From an uncultured Flavobacteriales bacterium (GTDB taxonomy: Bacteria; Bacteroidota; Bacteroidia; Flavobacteriales; Schleiferiaceae), in contig CAJXKC010000001.1 of assembly GCA_913055685.1 (NCBI GenBank), forward strand, positions 806,001 through 870,000: a stretch of 64,000 bases of DNA, read 5' to 3'. Of this stretch, positions 1-9,000 are shown in pieces (positions within the stretch are counted from its first letter, which is position 1; each line of letters opens with the position of its first letter). The notes under the pieces are model-generated. The model was not told where the DNA came from. It saw nothing but the letters and a program-made list of their open reading frames with translations, and ran no database searches. The translations under genes were made by a program, and so were the position numbers.

Positions 1-409
1 GAAGGAAACCGAAAATCACGGACTAATACGGGAAGATTTCCCCGGTGGTTTTAAGGGGGATAAACTGAATAAGTTTGAAGACAAAGGCCTTAGTCCGGCT
101 GAACGAGAAATAAAAGATTACCTAAAAACTCTCCTGCACTGGCGTGCTCAAAGTGATGCTATTGCCAATGGTAATTTTCTCCACTTTATTCCCGAAGACG
201 ATGTCTATGTTTATTTCCGCCGCAGCGAGATGGAAACCGTGATGGTGGTGATTAATACCAATCCCCAAGAAAGTAAAACGGTCGATTTAAATCGCTTTAG
301 AGAAGTTTGGTCAATAATGGATACGGGATATGATATTTTCACTGGAGCGGCCGCGCCAATGGATGATTTAAACCTGGCTCCTATGTCCATCCGAATCTTT
401 GCGCGTTAA
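1..409 (+). CDS. GH13 alpha-glucosidase/amylase-like enzyme, C-terminal fragment (5' end outside window)
   Basis: The open frame enters from the left edge (codons start at base 2) and stops with TAA at 407-409, giving about 135 residues. It begins in a KETENHGLIREDFPGGF segment followed by GD, typical of the region just after the catalytic barrel of neopullulanase/SusA-type GH13 enzymes. It continues through a helix with LLHWRAQSDAI and ends in an all-beta C-terminal domain (YVYFRR, VMVVINTN, MSIRIFAR). The catalytic residues lie outside the window, so substrate cannot be read. It points toward the amylase/transporter operon and shares a bidirectional terminator with it. By context it is a further maltodextrin-degrading enzyme of this locus. 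Family assignment is fairly secure, exact specificity is not. Confidence 0.8.
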   Translation, partial: KETENHGLIREDFPGGFKGDKLNKFEDKGLSPAEREIKDYLKTLLHWRAQSDAIANGNFLHFIPEDDVYVYFRRSEMETVMVVINTNPQESKTVDLNRFREVWSIMDTGYDIFTGAAAPMDDLNLAPMSIRIFAR

Positions 410-428
410 ACTAAGCCCATAGGAATAT

Positions 429-458
429 AAAAGGCCGCTACATCAAGCGGCCTTTTTT
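429..458. terminator. Bidirectional rho-independent terminator
   Basis: The hairpin has stem AAAGGCCGCT / AGCGGCCTTT with the six-base loop ACATCA. It is flanked by A-runs on the left and seven T on the right, so it can work on both strands. It sits between the convergent GH13 fragment (ends 409) and the sugar transporter (ends 474). Confidence 0.85.
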
Positions 459-473
459 TAAAGGTGAATTCTT

Positions 474-2225
474 CTAATCTAGAACCACTGCCTCATTAAA
501 CAAGGGCTCTTTAATCCTTAAAGTTAGCACAGCGGCCAATAGGAAAAGGGCTCCTCCGAAAGCTAAATAGTAGATGGCGTAGTCGTTAAAAAAGGCATGT
601 ACGATGGGGCCACCAATTAAAGCGTTAATAATCTGGGGAATTACAATAAAGAAGTTGAAAATTCCCATGTAAACGCCCATTTTGGATAAGGGTAGTTTAT
701 CAATGAGCAAGGCATAGGGCATGGTAAGGATACTGGCCCAGGCCATTCCTACTCCAATCATGGAGTAAAGCATATGCTCCGGATTGTGGATGAATACCAA
801 AGACAATAATCCGATTCCCCCGGCGCTCAAGGAAAGGATGTGTACAAATTTGCGACTGGTGCGCTTGGCGATATAGGCCAACAGAAAGGCAAAAACGGTA
901 GCAATGGCATTGTAGGTACCAAATAAAACGCCGGTCCAATCGCCTCCTTTGGCATGCTGACTATCAATAAACTTAAATACAAATGCTGCTCGAACGGACT
1001 TTTCAAATTGCAAATTCCGATTGTTGAGTAGGTATTCCAAAATCCCTCCTTCAAGCCAAATAAAGTCCCCTGGTGCTTGGGCGATGTTGGCGTATTTACC
1101 GCCTTGGTCTATAATGGCATTGCGAGCAATGGCATCCAGAGAAGCATCGTCCATAAAGGTACCGTTCGCCAGTTTTGCCGCTTGGTTAGAATTTACAAAG
1201 TACTGTCCATCCTTTGCTTCCCTGGACTCGAAGTCGGCGATCATTTGTAAATGGGCTTCGGCTTCCTTTGCTTCGCTAGGAATGGGTTCCGATTTAAGGG
1301 TTTCGAGGGCAAATTGATAAGTAGCCTCATCCACTTCCACTTGGTAAGCATTTTGAGAAACCGCTACCGTAGTGAACACCCACATGGAAAAAAGGGCGAA
1401 CCAGGAAAAGAACTGCACTAAGCCAAGTCTTTTCATCCTTTTAGGCATGGCTAATGCATCGGCAAGTATTTCCTTAAAAGCGGATTTTTTTTCTTGTGGG
1501 GCTTCTTCTTCAGACGCCCCTTGATAAGCGGCAAATTCTTCCGGGGGATACTCCTTAACGGTAGCAATGGTATATAAAATGGTGGCCATTAAAATTATAG
1601 CGCCGATGTAAAAGGACCATACCACATTCGGGGTAACCGATCCCTGCGGGGCGACATTTGCCAGTCCAAACCAATTATGTAGAATCCAAGGTAAGAAGGA
1701 GCCTAAAATTGCGCCAAAGCCAATGAGGATGGTTTGAACACTGAAGCCGAGGGTACCCTGACTCTTAGGTAGCATATCGCCGACCAAGGCTCTAAAGGGC
1801 TCCATCGAAATATTGAAGGAGACATCCATTAAAGCTAAAAAACCGATGCCAATCCATAGAATGGCGGAGATGCCTAGGAAGTCTGCTGCGGCCATATTTT
1901 CTCCCGCTACGATATTGGCATTAGGAAGAAAAATGAGTCCGAGTGAGGCCAAAATCGCTCCAATTAAAAAATAGGGTTTACGACGACCCAGCTTCCCCCA
2001 AGTATTATCACCCATATGACCAATAATCGGCTGAACGATAAGTCCGGTGAGCGGTGCAACAATCCAGAACCAGCTTAATTCATGGACGTCGGCGCCGTAA
2101 TTTCCTAAGATTCTACTGGCATTGCCATTTTGTAGACCGAAGCCCATCTGGATGCCCATAAAACCCATACTCAGGTTAATGATTGAACCGAGTCCGAGTT
2201 TTGGTTTAGCTGCCGTACTCCCCAT
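474..2225 (-). CDS. MFS sugar transporter, SLC45/GPH-like (probable maltose permease) with a large loop insertion
   Basis: Inner-membrane symporter of 583 residues, expected to carry maltose or short maltodextrins from periplasm to cytoplasm. The first helix (about 12-32) is followed by a cytoplasmic GHMGDNTWGKLGRRKPY motif (69-85), the hallmark of the GPH/SLC45 branch. Further helices lie at about 50-68, 85-105, 117-133, 160-180, 200-221, 268-292 and 430 onward. Residues about 296-428, between helices 7 and 8, form a hydrophilic insertion of roughly 130 residues not usual for the family (about 450 residues). The gene is last in the operon, 2 bp after the GH13 lipoprotein gene and before a terminator. 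Its partner in the cytosol is probably the maltose phosphorylase of the next operon. Substrate is inferred from context. Confidence 0.85.
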   Translation of the reverse strand: MGSTAAKPKLGLGSIINLSMGFMGIQMGFGLQNGNASRILGNYGADVHELSWFWIVAPLTGLIVQPIIGHMGDNTWGKLGRRKPYFLIGAILASLGLIFLPNANIVAGENMAAADFLGISAILWIGIGFLALMDVSFNISMEPFRALVGDMLPKSQGTLGFSVQTILIGFGAILGSFLPWILHNWFGLANVAPQGSVTPNVVWSFYIGAIILMATILYTIATVKEYPPEEFAAYQGASEEEAPQEKKSAFKEILADALAMPKRMKRLGLVQFFSWFALFSMWVFTTVAVSQNAYQVEVDEATYQFALETLKSEPIPSEAKEAEAHLQMIADFESREAKDGQYFVNSNQAAKLANGTFMDDASLDAIARNAIIDQGGKYANIAQAPGDFIWLEGGILEYLLNNRNLQFEKSVRAAFVFKFIDSQHAKGGDWTGVLFGTYNAIATVFAFLLAYIAKRTSRKFVHILSLSAGGIGLLSLVFIHNPEHMLYSMIGVGMAWASILTMPYALLIDKLPLSKMGVYMGIFNFFIVIPQIINALIGGPIVHAFFNDYAIYYLAFGGALFLLAAVLTLRIKEPLFNEAVVLD

Positions 2226-2227
2226 TA

Positions 2228-3580
2228 CTATTTAGTGCTAATGATTAAATAGCCATGGGCTGGAATTAGCTGCTTGCCATTGTGATCGTATTCTTTTCCT
2301 TCAGCATAAGCTGGCTCTAGTTCAAGCTCTTCGCTTCCCATATTCACATAAACTAGTAGTTCATGCTCATCTTTTGTCCTTTTAAAAGCATGCGCATTTT
2401 CATTACCAGTCTCTAAAGTTTCAAAGCTAGCTTGGCCCGCTCCGTTATTAAGGCAAGGATGATTGGCTTTAAGACTTAACATGCTTTTGTAAAATTCTTG
2501 CTCGCTAAGATCACTCCATTGAATGGTATCTTTTTCGAAAAAGGCCAAGCGATGGTTAAGACCCGCTTCTTGTCCGCTGTAAATAAGGGGCATGGATTTA
2601 GGTAAGGTAGTGCACAACACAAAATAGTTTTTTCCATTGGCGCCCATACGTTCGGCTACGGTTCCGTTCCATGAGTTTTCATCGTGATTGGTGGTGAAGA
2701 ACATACGCATGGCTTCGGGCTGGTATTTTTCGTTCGACTCATTAATGTAAGTCACCAAGTCCCAGAATTTCTTTTCGCCCTTTTCCATGCCATTCATGAT
2801 GTGATGCGGTTCCCAGCCATAAGTCATGTCAAAGGCCTTTTCGTGGAACTCTGGCCCCTCTGCTTCGGCGAGCATAAAGACGGGTTTAATCGAATCGAGA
2901 TAATCACGGGTATTGTTCCAGAAATCCATCGGTACCATCATGGCTACATCGCACCGGAAACCGTCGATATCCGCTTCCTTCAGCCAAAAGCCCATAGCCT
3001 CGCGCATGGCTTGGCGCATCTCCTGATTATCGTAGTTTAAATCGGCTACATCACTCCAATCTTCTACCGGCGCAATAATTTCACCCGCCTCATTGCGATT
3101 GTACCAGTCGGGATGTTCGGTGGCCCAATGATGGTCGAAGGCAGTATGATTGGCAACCCAGTCTAAAATCACCTTCATGCCGCGGTCATGCGCCATGCTA
3201 ACCATAGTTTTAAAATCTTCTAAGTTTCCAAAGTTGGGGTTTACGGCGGTGTAATCGCTAATGGAGTAATAGCTGCCTAAGCCTCCTTTGCGGTTCTTTT
3301 CCCCGATCGGTTGCACGGGCATTATCCATAATATTTTAACTCCCAATTCTTGCAATCGATCTAAATGCTTGCTAAATGCTGAAATAGTGCCTTCGGCCGT
3401 GTATTGGCGGATATTTACCTCGTAAATATTCGCGCCCTTTAGCCATTCATTCGGCTCTGTCATGGTAGTTTTTGTATTAGTGCTATCTGCTTGGTTAATA
3501 TCGGAATCACTTTGTCCGCTTGGGCTCTGGCAGGCTAAGGCTAGGCTGCTGCCGATGAGAATGCTTAAAATCTTTTTCAT
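2228..3580 (-). CDS. GH13 alpha-amylase family lipoprotein
   Basis: Exported alpha-glucan hydrolase of 450 residues. The ATG at 3580 lies 4 bp after the stop of the upstream gene and gives a clean lipoprotein signal (MKKILSILIGSSLALAC, lipidated Cys17). A longer in-frame start at 3604 would overlap the upstream gene and spoil the signal peptide. The four GH13 regions are intact: DWVANH (140-145), GFRCD with nucleophile Asp211, the acid/base Glu239 in LAEAEGPE, and TNHD (297-300). A short beta domain follows (about 380-450). The protein is probably anchored in the outer membrane or faces the periplasm and cleaves maltodextrins delivered by SusCD. It is the middle gene of an operon with the 776-residue GH13 enzyme and the transporter. 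Product specificity (amylase, glucosidase or maltogenic) cannot be read. Confidence 0.88.
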   Translation of the reverse strand: MKKILSILIGSSLALACQSPSGQSDSDINQADSTNTKTTMTEPNEWLKGANIYEVNIRQYTAEGTISAFSKHLDRLQELGVKILWIMPVQPIGEKNRKGGLGSYYSISDYTAVNPNFGNLEDFKTMVSMAHDRGMKVILDWVANHTAFDHHWATEHPDWYNRNEAGEIIAPVEDWSDVADLNYDNQEMRQAMREAMGFWLKEADIDGFRCDVAMMVPMDFWNNTRDYLDSIKPVFMLAEAEGPEFHEKAFDMTYGWEPHHIMNGMEKGEKKFWDLVTYINESNEKYQPEAMRMFFTTNHDENSWNGTVAERMGANGKNYFVLCTTLPKSMPLIYSGQEAGLNHRLAFFEKDTIQWSDLSEQEFYKSMLSLKANHPCLNNGAGQASFETLETGNENAHAFKRTKDEHELLVYVNMGSEELELEPAYAEGKEYDHNGKQLIPAHGYLIISTK

Positions 3581-3584
3581 AGGG

Positions 3585-5915
3585 CTACTCTTGGTAATTG
3601 GCAAATATTTGGTAGGAAAGGGCTTTAATTGGGGCAGGTCCGATGCGCTCCAGATTATCTTGGACTTGTCCGTTTTTCACTTTATTTAAAACGCGGTTAA
3701 AGCCCTTAGCTAAATCCGCATTAATTTCTTGATTTTCCTTAGAAAGGTTAAAAACCGTAAGGACACTTTGATCAAAATAATCCCTACGTACATATAGAAG
3801 TGCTCCTTCTACAAAGACTTCCGTGCTGCCATAGCTTAGGGCCAAATGCTTTTGGCGTAAATGGTTGAGCTCTTGTACTTGATTAAAGAGCATTTGCTCT
3901 TGTTGATCCCAATTTTCAAAATACATCATTCGGCGATTATCGGGGTCATTGGCACCAGGAAGTCCAATTTCATCGCCATAATAAAGACAGGGGATGCCAG
4001 GGATGCTGTAATTAAAGGCGTGAAGTAAGGCCAGTCGCTTATAGCCTTCCTTATTCCCTTTGGGGATTACTCTTTCCCAGCCCGCAAGTTTCGGATCCTC
4101 ATCAAATGCCACATCTCCAGAGGCATAGGAGATAAAACGGGCTCGGTCTTGATTTCCCGAAATATTCCCCATTAAATGATGGTAACCATAAGTTGCTAGA
4201 CCGGCTTCCAGGGTTTGCTTTAAAAAGCTTAAACCTTCGCTTTTGGCAAAAGTATTTACGGCGGCATCGTAAAGGTTAAAGTCGAATTGAGCATCTAGCA
4301 TCCCGGTAGAAATGTAGCTGTTTATTAAGCCTGGGCTGCCATAGGTTTCTCCAATTTGATAAATCGGTCCTTTACCGCTTTTGCGGATGCGGTGGGTAAG
4401 AGTGCGCCAGTATAATTCATCAATATGCTTGGTGGCATCATGTCTAAATCCATCTAAAGGATAATTTTCTACCCAATAAAGGGCCGAATCGACCATGGGG
4501 TCAACCACTTCCCAGCGACGTAGGTCTAGGGTGGGTAAATGGTCATCGAACCAGGTGGTAAGTCGGTACTCATCCCACTTTTCGGTGTTTTTGGTGCCGT
4601 CGGGGAGGTAAAGAGAGGTGGCCCAATCAGGGTGCTCCTGATAAATAGGATGTTGTATATGCACGTGGTTGGCCACATAATCGAGTACTACATTCATCTC
4701 TTGATCGTGGGCATCGTCAATAAGGCCACTAAAGGTTTTTTTATCGCCGAAGCGGTAGTCAATTTTGGTATTGCTAATGGGCCAATAGCCATGGTAGCCC
4801 GAGAACTTGGACTTTACTTTGCCCTTATCCCAATAGCCCCAAGCATCTTTGGGGTTCTGGCTAATGGGAGAAACCCAAATGGTGTTTACCCCTAAACGCT
4901 TAAAATACCCTGCTTCAATTTCTTGTCGAATCCCAGCGAGGTCACCACCTTGGTAATTGGCTTGCGGCATTATACTCGTATCCTGCACCATCTCATCATT
5001 AGCCAGATTACCGTTCTTAAAGCGGTCTACCATTATGAAATACATCTGCGCTGTATGCCAATCGTGGCGATTTAATTGCGAAGCCTCCATCACTGGCCTT
5101 CCATATTGCAAGGGAATGAGCTGGTCCTTTCCTTTGTTTTCTCCTAAATAGGAATAGATTCTTAAGTAAGAACGTTCCTCTGCTGTTGCAGCATCGGGGA
5201 TTCGAATGAGGCAAACTGGGGGGAAATTCTTTTTACAGAGTACTTCAAGTTCTTGGTTGTTCCATAAGGCTACTAATTTACCAGCAGGTTCATTATGGTG
5301 TACCGCGATTCGACCCTCTTCAAAGGAAACCGAGAAAGGGGCGGGCTTTAAATCGTCACCGGGGACTTCCAGCACATTGTTGAAGCTACCCAAGCCATTG
5401 GATACCCTCTGTTCTACTTTCGGATCTAAAACTTCTTCGCCATTGACGTATAGTTTGTACTGATACTGACCGGGTTCTAATTGGAGGGTTTTGCGGTAGG
5501 TGCCTTTGGAATAGGACATGGGTTCCGACTCGCGGTTCCAATTATTAAAGGTTCCAATTAGGCGCACATCTCTATTGCGACCAATGTCGTCCCGGTCGTA
5601 TACAAAGTCGATGGCCTTTGCGGCTGATTTGATGAGTACTATTGCTTCATCTCCTTCGGGTGAGAATACTTTAAGCAGGCTTATTTTTTCCCGCGGACTA
5701 CCCACCAAGAGTAATTCTTTCTGATTGCCGCTTACATTGCTGAGTCCGGCGGGTAGTTCAAGCTTAGAAATGCTTTTATCGCCCAGATAATCGCGCAGGA
5801 TAAGCTCGGTACTGTCTACCTTTAAATAAACGGGTGTATTGAGGCCGCCTAAGGCCATTTGCCCAGAAACACTAAGGCTCCAGAGCAAGATGAATAAGAT
5901 CGAAAGCTTGCGCAT
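3585..5915 (-). CDS. GH13 enzyme with N-terminal CBM48-like domain; His of region IV replaced by Gln
   Basis: Secreted glucan hydrolase of 776 residues with signal peptide (about 1-19). A CBM48/glycogen-binding-like module spans about 115-185 (VRLIGTFNNWNRESEPM, then YQYKLYVNG), followed by a second beta domain and the catalytic barrel (about 285-660). Conserved regions: DYVANH (412-417), GFRHD with nucleophile Asp493, IGETYG with acid/base Glu523, and region IV as SGNQD (586-590). Asp590 is kept, but the His that normally precedes it is Gln. The architecture resembles neopullulanase/cyclomaltodextrinase-type enzymes, but the signal peptide places it in the periplasm or outside. First gene of its operon, behind a perfect TATATTTG box and the GTGTA-N5-TACAC operator. 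Enzyme class is sure; specificity is open. Confidence 0.87.
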   Translation of the reverse strand: MRKLSILFILLWSLSVSGQMALGGLNTPVYLKVDSTELILRDYLGDKSISKLELPAGLSNVSGNQKELLLVGSPREKISLLKVFSPEGDEAIVLIKSAAKAIDFVYDRDDIGRNRDVRLIGTFNNWNRESEPMSYSKGTYRKTLQLEPGQYQYKLYVNGEEVLDPKVEQRVSNGLGSFNNVLEVPGDDLKPAPFSVSFEEGRIAVHHNEPAGKLVALWNNQELEVLCKKNFPPVCLIRIPDAATAEERSYLRIYSYLGENKGKDQLIPLQYGRPVMEASQLNRHDWHTAQMYFIMVDRFKNGNLANDEMVQDTSIMPQANYQGGDLAGIRQEIEAGYFKRLGVNTIWVSPISQNPKDAWGYWDKGKVKSKFSGYHGYWPISNTKIDYRFGDKKTFSGLIDDAHDQEMNVVLDYVANHVHIQHPIYQEHPDWATSLYLPDGTKNTEKWDEYRLTTWFDDHLPTLDLRRWEVVDPMVDSALYWVENYPLDGFRHDATKHIDELYWRTLTHRIRKSGKGPIYQIGETYGSPGLINSYISTGMLDAQFDFNLYDAAVNTFAKSEGLSFLKQTLEAGLATYGYHHLMGNISGNQDRARFISYASGDVAFDEDPKLAGWERVIPKGNKEGYKRLALLHAFNYSIPGIPCLYYGDEIGLPGANDPDNRRMMYFENWDQQEQMLFNQVQELNHLRQKHLALSYGSTEVFVEGALLYVRRDYFDQSVLTVFNLSKENQEINADLAKGFNRVLNKVKNGQVQDNLERIGPAPIKALSYQIFANYQE

Positions 5916-5932
5916 GGTTACATTTGGTTACA

Positions 5933-5940
5933 CAAATATA
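5933..5940 (-). promoter_or_regulatory. Bacteroidetes -7 box for the GH13/transporter operon
   Basis: Read on the minus strand, the bases are TATATTTG, a full match to the TAnnTTTG consensus. The box ends 17 bp before the ATG at 5915. The leader holds a direct repeat of GGTTACA (plus strand, 5916-5922 and 5926-5932). No clear -33 TTTG is visible; the operator at 5948-5962 covers that region. Confidence 0.6.
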
Positions 5941-5947
5941 GCAATAA

Positions 5948-5962
5948 GTGTAAAATGTACAC
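5948..5962. promoter_or_regulatory. Palindromic operator GTGTA-N5-TACAC, copy 1
   Basis: The sequence is GTGTAAAATGTACAC: perfect 5-bp arms with spacer AAATG. It lies 7 bp upstream of the -7 box of the GH13 operon. The same palindrome recurs at 11904 and 12943, so it is probably bound by one regulator, most simply the NrtR-type protein encoded at 11982-12683. Confidence 0.7.
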
Positions 5963-5985
5963 CTATGACTATATTCTGATCTTAT

Positions 5986-6020
5986 GAAAATAAAAAAACC
6001 TCGGTCATTGCCGAGGTTTT
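5986..6020 (-). terminator. Rho-independent terminator of the pfkA-to-maltose phosphorylase operon
   Basis: The hairpin is AAAACCTCGG / CCGAGGTTTT with the six-base loop TCATTG at 6005-6010. On the minus strand the stem is followed by seven T and then ATTTT, directly after the maltose phosphorylase stop. It insulates that operon from the GH13 operon downstream. Confidence 0.85.
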
Positions 6021-6039
6021 AGAGATGCAAAAATTTGCT

Positions 6040-8325
6040 TTAAAGCTTTATGCTTTCACCGTGGACAATTACTTCCACCGATTCGCCCGATATCTTCTGA
6101 ATTTTGTGGCTTTCGCTGCTTAATTCAATTTTAAGTACGGCATTGCGGAAGTTAATTTTAAAGGAGAGCTTTTGCCACTGCTTGGGCAATTTGGGGTTGA
6201 AATATAATTTGCCATCGCGCACTCGCATGCCGCCAAAGCCTTCAACTACACTCATCCAGGTTCCGGCCATCGAGGTAATGTGCAGCCCTTCATGTACCTC
6301 CCGGTTGTAATCGTCCAAGTCGAGGCGACTAGTACGTAGGTACATTTCATAAGCTTTATCCATTTTGTCCAGATATGCGGCCTGCACAACGTGTACACAG
6401 GGAGAAAGAGAGCTTTCATGAACCGTTCGTGGCTCGTAGAAGTCGAAGTTTCGTTCCAACTCTTCTTTGCTAAAATGGTCTTCGAAGAAGTAAAAGCCCT
6501 GTAATACGTCGGCTTGTTTTATAAAGCAAGAACGCAGAATTCGGTCCCAACTCCAATGTTGATTTATTGGACGTTCTGATAGGGGTAATTCATCCGCAAT
6601 TCTTTGCTCCTTATCTAAGTAACCTTCTTGTTGCAGCACAACCCCCAACTCATCACTACTTGGCAAGTAAACATTAGAACTAATGGTCTCCCATTGCTTT
6701 AATTCCTGGTCGGCTTTAAACTTAGTTTTCTTGTTTATACGCTCTAGAGCGGATGGGTCCATGGCAATAACCTTGGCATAGGCTTCGGCAGCATATTCTA
6801 AACACCACTTCGCGAGGTAATTGGTGTACCAGTTATTGTTAACATTGTTCTCGTACTCATTAGGTCCGGTTACGCCAAGCATTACATATTGTTGCTTAGC
6901 TTCACTCCAATTGAAACGCTGGGCCCAGAAGCGCGCAATTCCAATTAATACTTCGAGTCCATATTCAGCCAAATAGGCTTCGTCCCCGAAATAGCGGATG
7001 TAATTGAAAATAGCAAAGGCGATGGCGCCATTACGGTGAATTTCTTCGAAGGTAATTTCCCATTCATTATGGCACTCTTCGCCGTTCATGGTAACCATGG
7101 GGTAGAGTGCGGCACCATTTGTAAAGCCCAGCTTAGTAGCATTTTCAATAGCCTTATCTAAATGATGATAGCGGTAAATGAGCAGGTTTCGTGCTACCTC
7201 TTTTCCGGCCGATGCCATGTAAAAGGGCAGGCAATAGGCCTCGGTATCCCAATAGGTAGAGCCTCCATATTTTTCGCCAGTAAAACCCTTGGGCCCTATG
7301 TTTAGACGGGCATCCTCACCGGTGTAAGTCTGGGTTAAATGAAAAATGTTAAAGCGTATTCCTTGCTGGGCTTCGGCATCACCATCGATACTAATATCAC
7401 TTTGCTCCCAGCGCGCAGCCCAATCTTCTTTTTGTTCGTTTAATAGCTGATCGAAACCATCACGACGGGCGAGCGAAGCTAGTTCATCAGCTTTCTGCAT
7501 TAATTGATCCTTGGGATAATGAAAGGAGGTACAGATAGCAGCATATTTATACAAGCTATAGTTTTGGTCGGCTTCCGCTTTAAAGCTGAAGGAATTTTCT
7601 GCGTATTTATCGCGGCAAAGTTCTTCAGGATAAAGGGTTATAGGATTATTATCGCTTTGGTATAGTTCGTAGCGCATCGCTGCGGCTGCTTGGAAGTCTA
7701 GCTTTTTGGTGCGTGCTAATATCACTGCCTTTTGGGTAGCAACATTTTCCTCTAGTCCCTCCCAAAATTTCTCCTCGTAATTGGAGTCGTGGTTAATAAC
7801 ATCGAAGTCGAGGTATGGGGTGATTTCCACCTCTGCCGAGAAGCCAATTAGTTTGAATTGATAGCGCAAAGCGCCCACCTCTTTTCGCTTCATGCTGATA
7901 AAGCGAGTTACCTCAGCCTCGAGCTCCTTTCCTTCCGCTAGTTCTACTCGGAATTTCCGGAAAAGGAATCCTTCCTTCATGTTTAACTCCCGGTAGAAGT
8001 CAAGGACCTTTTGTTGGGCGAGATCTATTTCGACCCCATCAATCTTTAGGCGCAGGCCAATCCAGTTAACCGAATTAAGCACTTTCGCGAAGTATTCGGG
8101 GTAGCCATTTTTCCACCAGCCAACTCGGGTTTTATCGGGATAATAAACCCCGCCTAGATAGCTGCCTTGCAGACTTTGTCCGCTGTAAGTTTCTTCGAAA
8201 TTGGCACGCTGACCCATAAAACCATTTCCGATGCTGAAAATAGATTCCGAACCTTGGTTTAGTTCTGGGCGCCAGCGGTCTTCGATAATCCGCCATTCGT
8301 CGGTTACCAAGTACTTGTTATGCAT
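6040..8325 (-). CDS. mapA: Maltose phosphorylase (GH65)
   Basis: Cytosolic enzyme of 761 residues converting maltose plus phosphate into glucose and beta-D-glucose-1-phosphate. The catalytic acid is expected to be Glu490 in TGPNEYENNVNNNWYTN (486-502), the GH65 signature. A phosphate-site motif HESSLSPCVH (about 630-640) and the GGSTYWDTEAYCLPF segment (354-368) also fit. The length is typical (about 750-780), and there is no signal peptide. It is the last gene of the operon, 5 bp after pgmB, the enzyme that uses its product. This pairing favours maltose phosphorylase over kojibiose or trehalose phosphorylase, which share the fold. A strong terminator follows. Confidence 0.9.
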   Translation of the reverse strand: MHNKYLVTDEWRIIEDRWRPELNQGSESIFSIGNGFMGQRANFEETYSGQSLQGSYLGGVYYPDKTRVGWWKNGYPEYFAKVLNSVNWIGLRLKIDGVEIDLAQQKVLDFYRELNMKEGFLFRKFRVELAEGKELEAEVTRFISMKRKEVGALRYQFKLIGFSAEVEITPYLDFDVINHDSNYEEKFWEGLEENVATQKAVILARTKKLDFQAAAAMRYELYQSDNNPITLYPEELCRDKYAENSFSFKAEADQNYSLYKYAAICTSFHYPKDQLMQKADELASLARRDGFDQLLNEQKEDWAARWEQSDISIDGDAEAQQGIRFNIFHLTQTYTGEDARLNIGPKGFTGEKYGGSTYWDTEAYCLPFYMASAGKEVARNLLIYRYHHLDKAIENATKLGFTNGAALYPMVTMNGEECHNEWEITFEEIHRNGAIAFAIFNYIRYFGDEAYLAEYGLEVLIGIARFWAQRFNWSEAKQQYVMLGVTGPNEYENNVNNNWYTNYLAKWCLEYAAEAYAKVIAMDPSALERINKKTKFKADQELKQWETISSNVYLPSSDELGVVLQQEGYLDKEQRIADELPLSERPINQHWSWDRILRSCFIKQADVLQGFYFFEDHFSKEELERNFDFYEPRTVHESSLSPCVHVVQAAYLDKMDKAYEMYLRTSRLDLDDYNREVHEGLHITSMAGTWMSVVEGFGGMRVRDGKLYFNPKLPKQWQKLSFKINFRNAVLKIELSSESHKIQKISGESVEVIVHGESIKL

Positions 8326-8330
8326 GTTCT

Positions 8331-8993
8331 TTAGATCTGGTTCAATTGGTTGATTAGTTCCGCCGGACTCATTTGAGCAAGGTTGGGAACTACGATTTCG
8401 GCATCGCGTAAAATATCGGCGCTGCCAATACCTACTCGTCGGAAGCCTCCTCTAAGGGCGGCCTCGATGCCCGCAAGGGAATCTTCGAATACCACGGTCG
8501 ACTCGGGATCGAGTCCCAAGGCCTTAGCTCCCATATCAAAGACCTGAGGGTCTGGCTTTGACTTGGTGATAAGGTTTCCGTCGATAATCGTTTTGAAATA
8601 ATGCTTGATGCCCAAAAGGTCAAGGATCAACACGGCGTTTTTACTGGCCGATCCTAAACCGATCGCCAAACCTTGTTTTTGGGCCTCTTCAAGAAACTCT
8701 ACAGCTCCAGGTAGAGCTTCATCGCTGTTCATCTCGCGCACGAATTCTAGGTACCATTCATTTTTGAGACCCATCATTCGATCAAACTCATCCGCCGAAA
8801 GGCTTTTGCCTCCCCAATCAAGGATTTTCTGTAAAGATTCGACCCGACTTACCCCTTTAAGTTCTTCATTTTGTTCCTCGGTAAAAGGGATGTCCAATTC
8901 GCTGGCCAGGCGGTGCCAAGCTTTGAAGTGGAATTTTGCAGTGTCTACAATTACACCGTCTAGGTCGAATAAAAAACCCTTAATGGCTTTCAT
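8331..8993 (-). CDS. pgmB: Beta-phosphoglucomutase
   Basis: HAD-superfamily enzyme of 220 residues that isomerises beta-glucose-1-phosphate to glucose-6-phosphate. The nucleophile motif is at the N-terminus (KGFLFDLDGVIVDTAKFHF, Asp9 and Asp11). Later motifs are LGSASKNA, KSKPDP and VVFEDSLAGIEAA. The ATG at 8993 puts the DxD motif where the family has it and lies 7 bp after the kinase stop. A longer open frame reaching 9146 would run inside the kinase gene and is rejected. It sits between the kinase and maltose phosphorylase, as expected for the maltose phosphorolysis pathway. Confidence 0.93.
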   Translation of the reverse strand: MKAIKGFLFDLDGVIVDTAKFHFKAWHRLASELDIPFTEEQNEELKGVSRVESLQKILDWGGKSLSADEFDRMMGLKNEWYLEFVREMNSDEALPGAVEFLEEAQKQGLAIGLGSASKNAVLILDLLGIKHYFKTIIDGNLITKSKPDPQVFDMGAKALGLDPESTVVFEDSLAGIEAALRGGFRRVGIGSADILRDAEIVVPNLAQMSPAELINQLNQI

Positions 8994-9000
8994 GGGCGGA

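Noticed and set aside
6388-6400. A further operator-like GTGTACAC in the maltose phosphorylase gene
   Set aside because: It lacks the 5-base spacer between half-sites and is inside the coding region.
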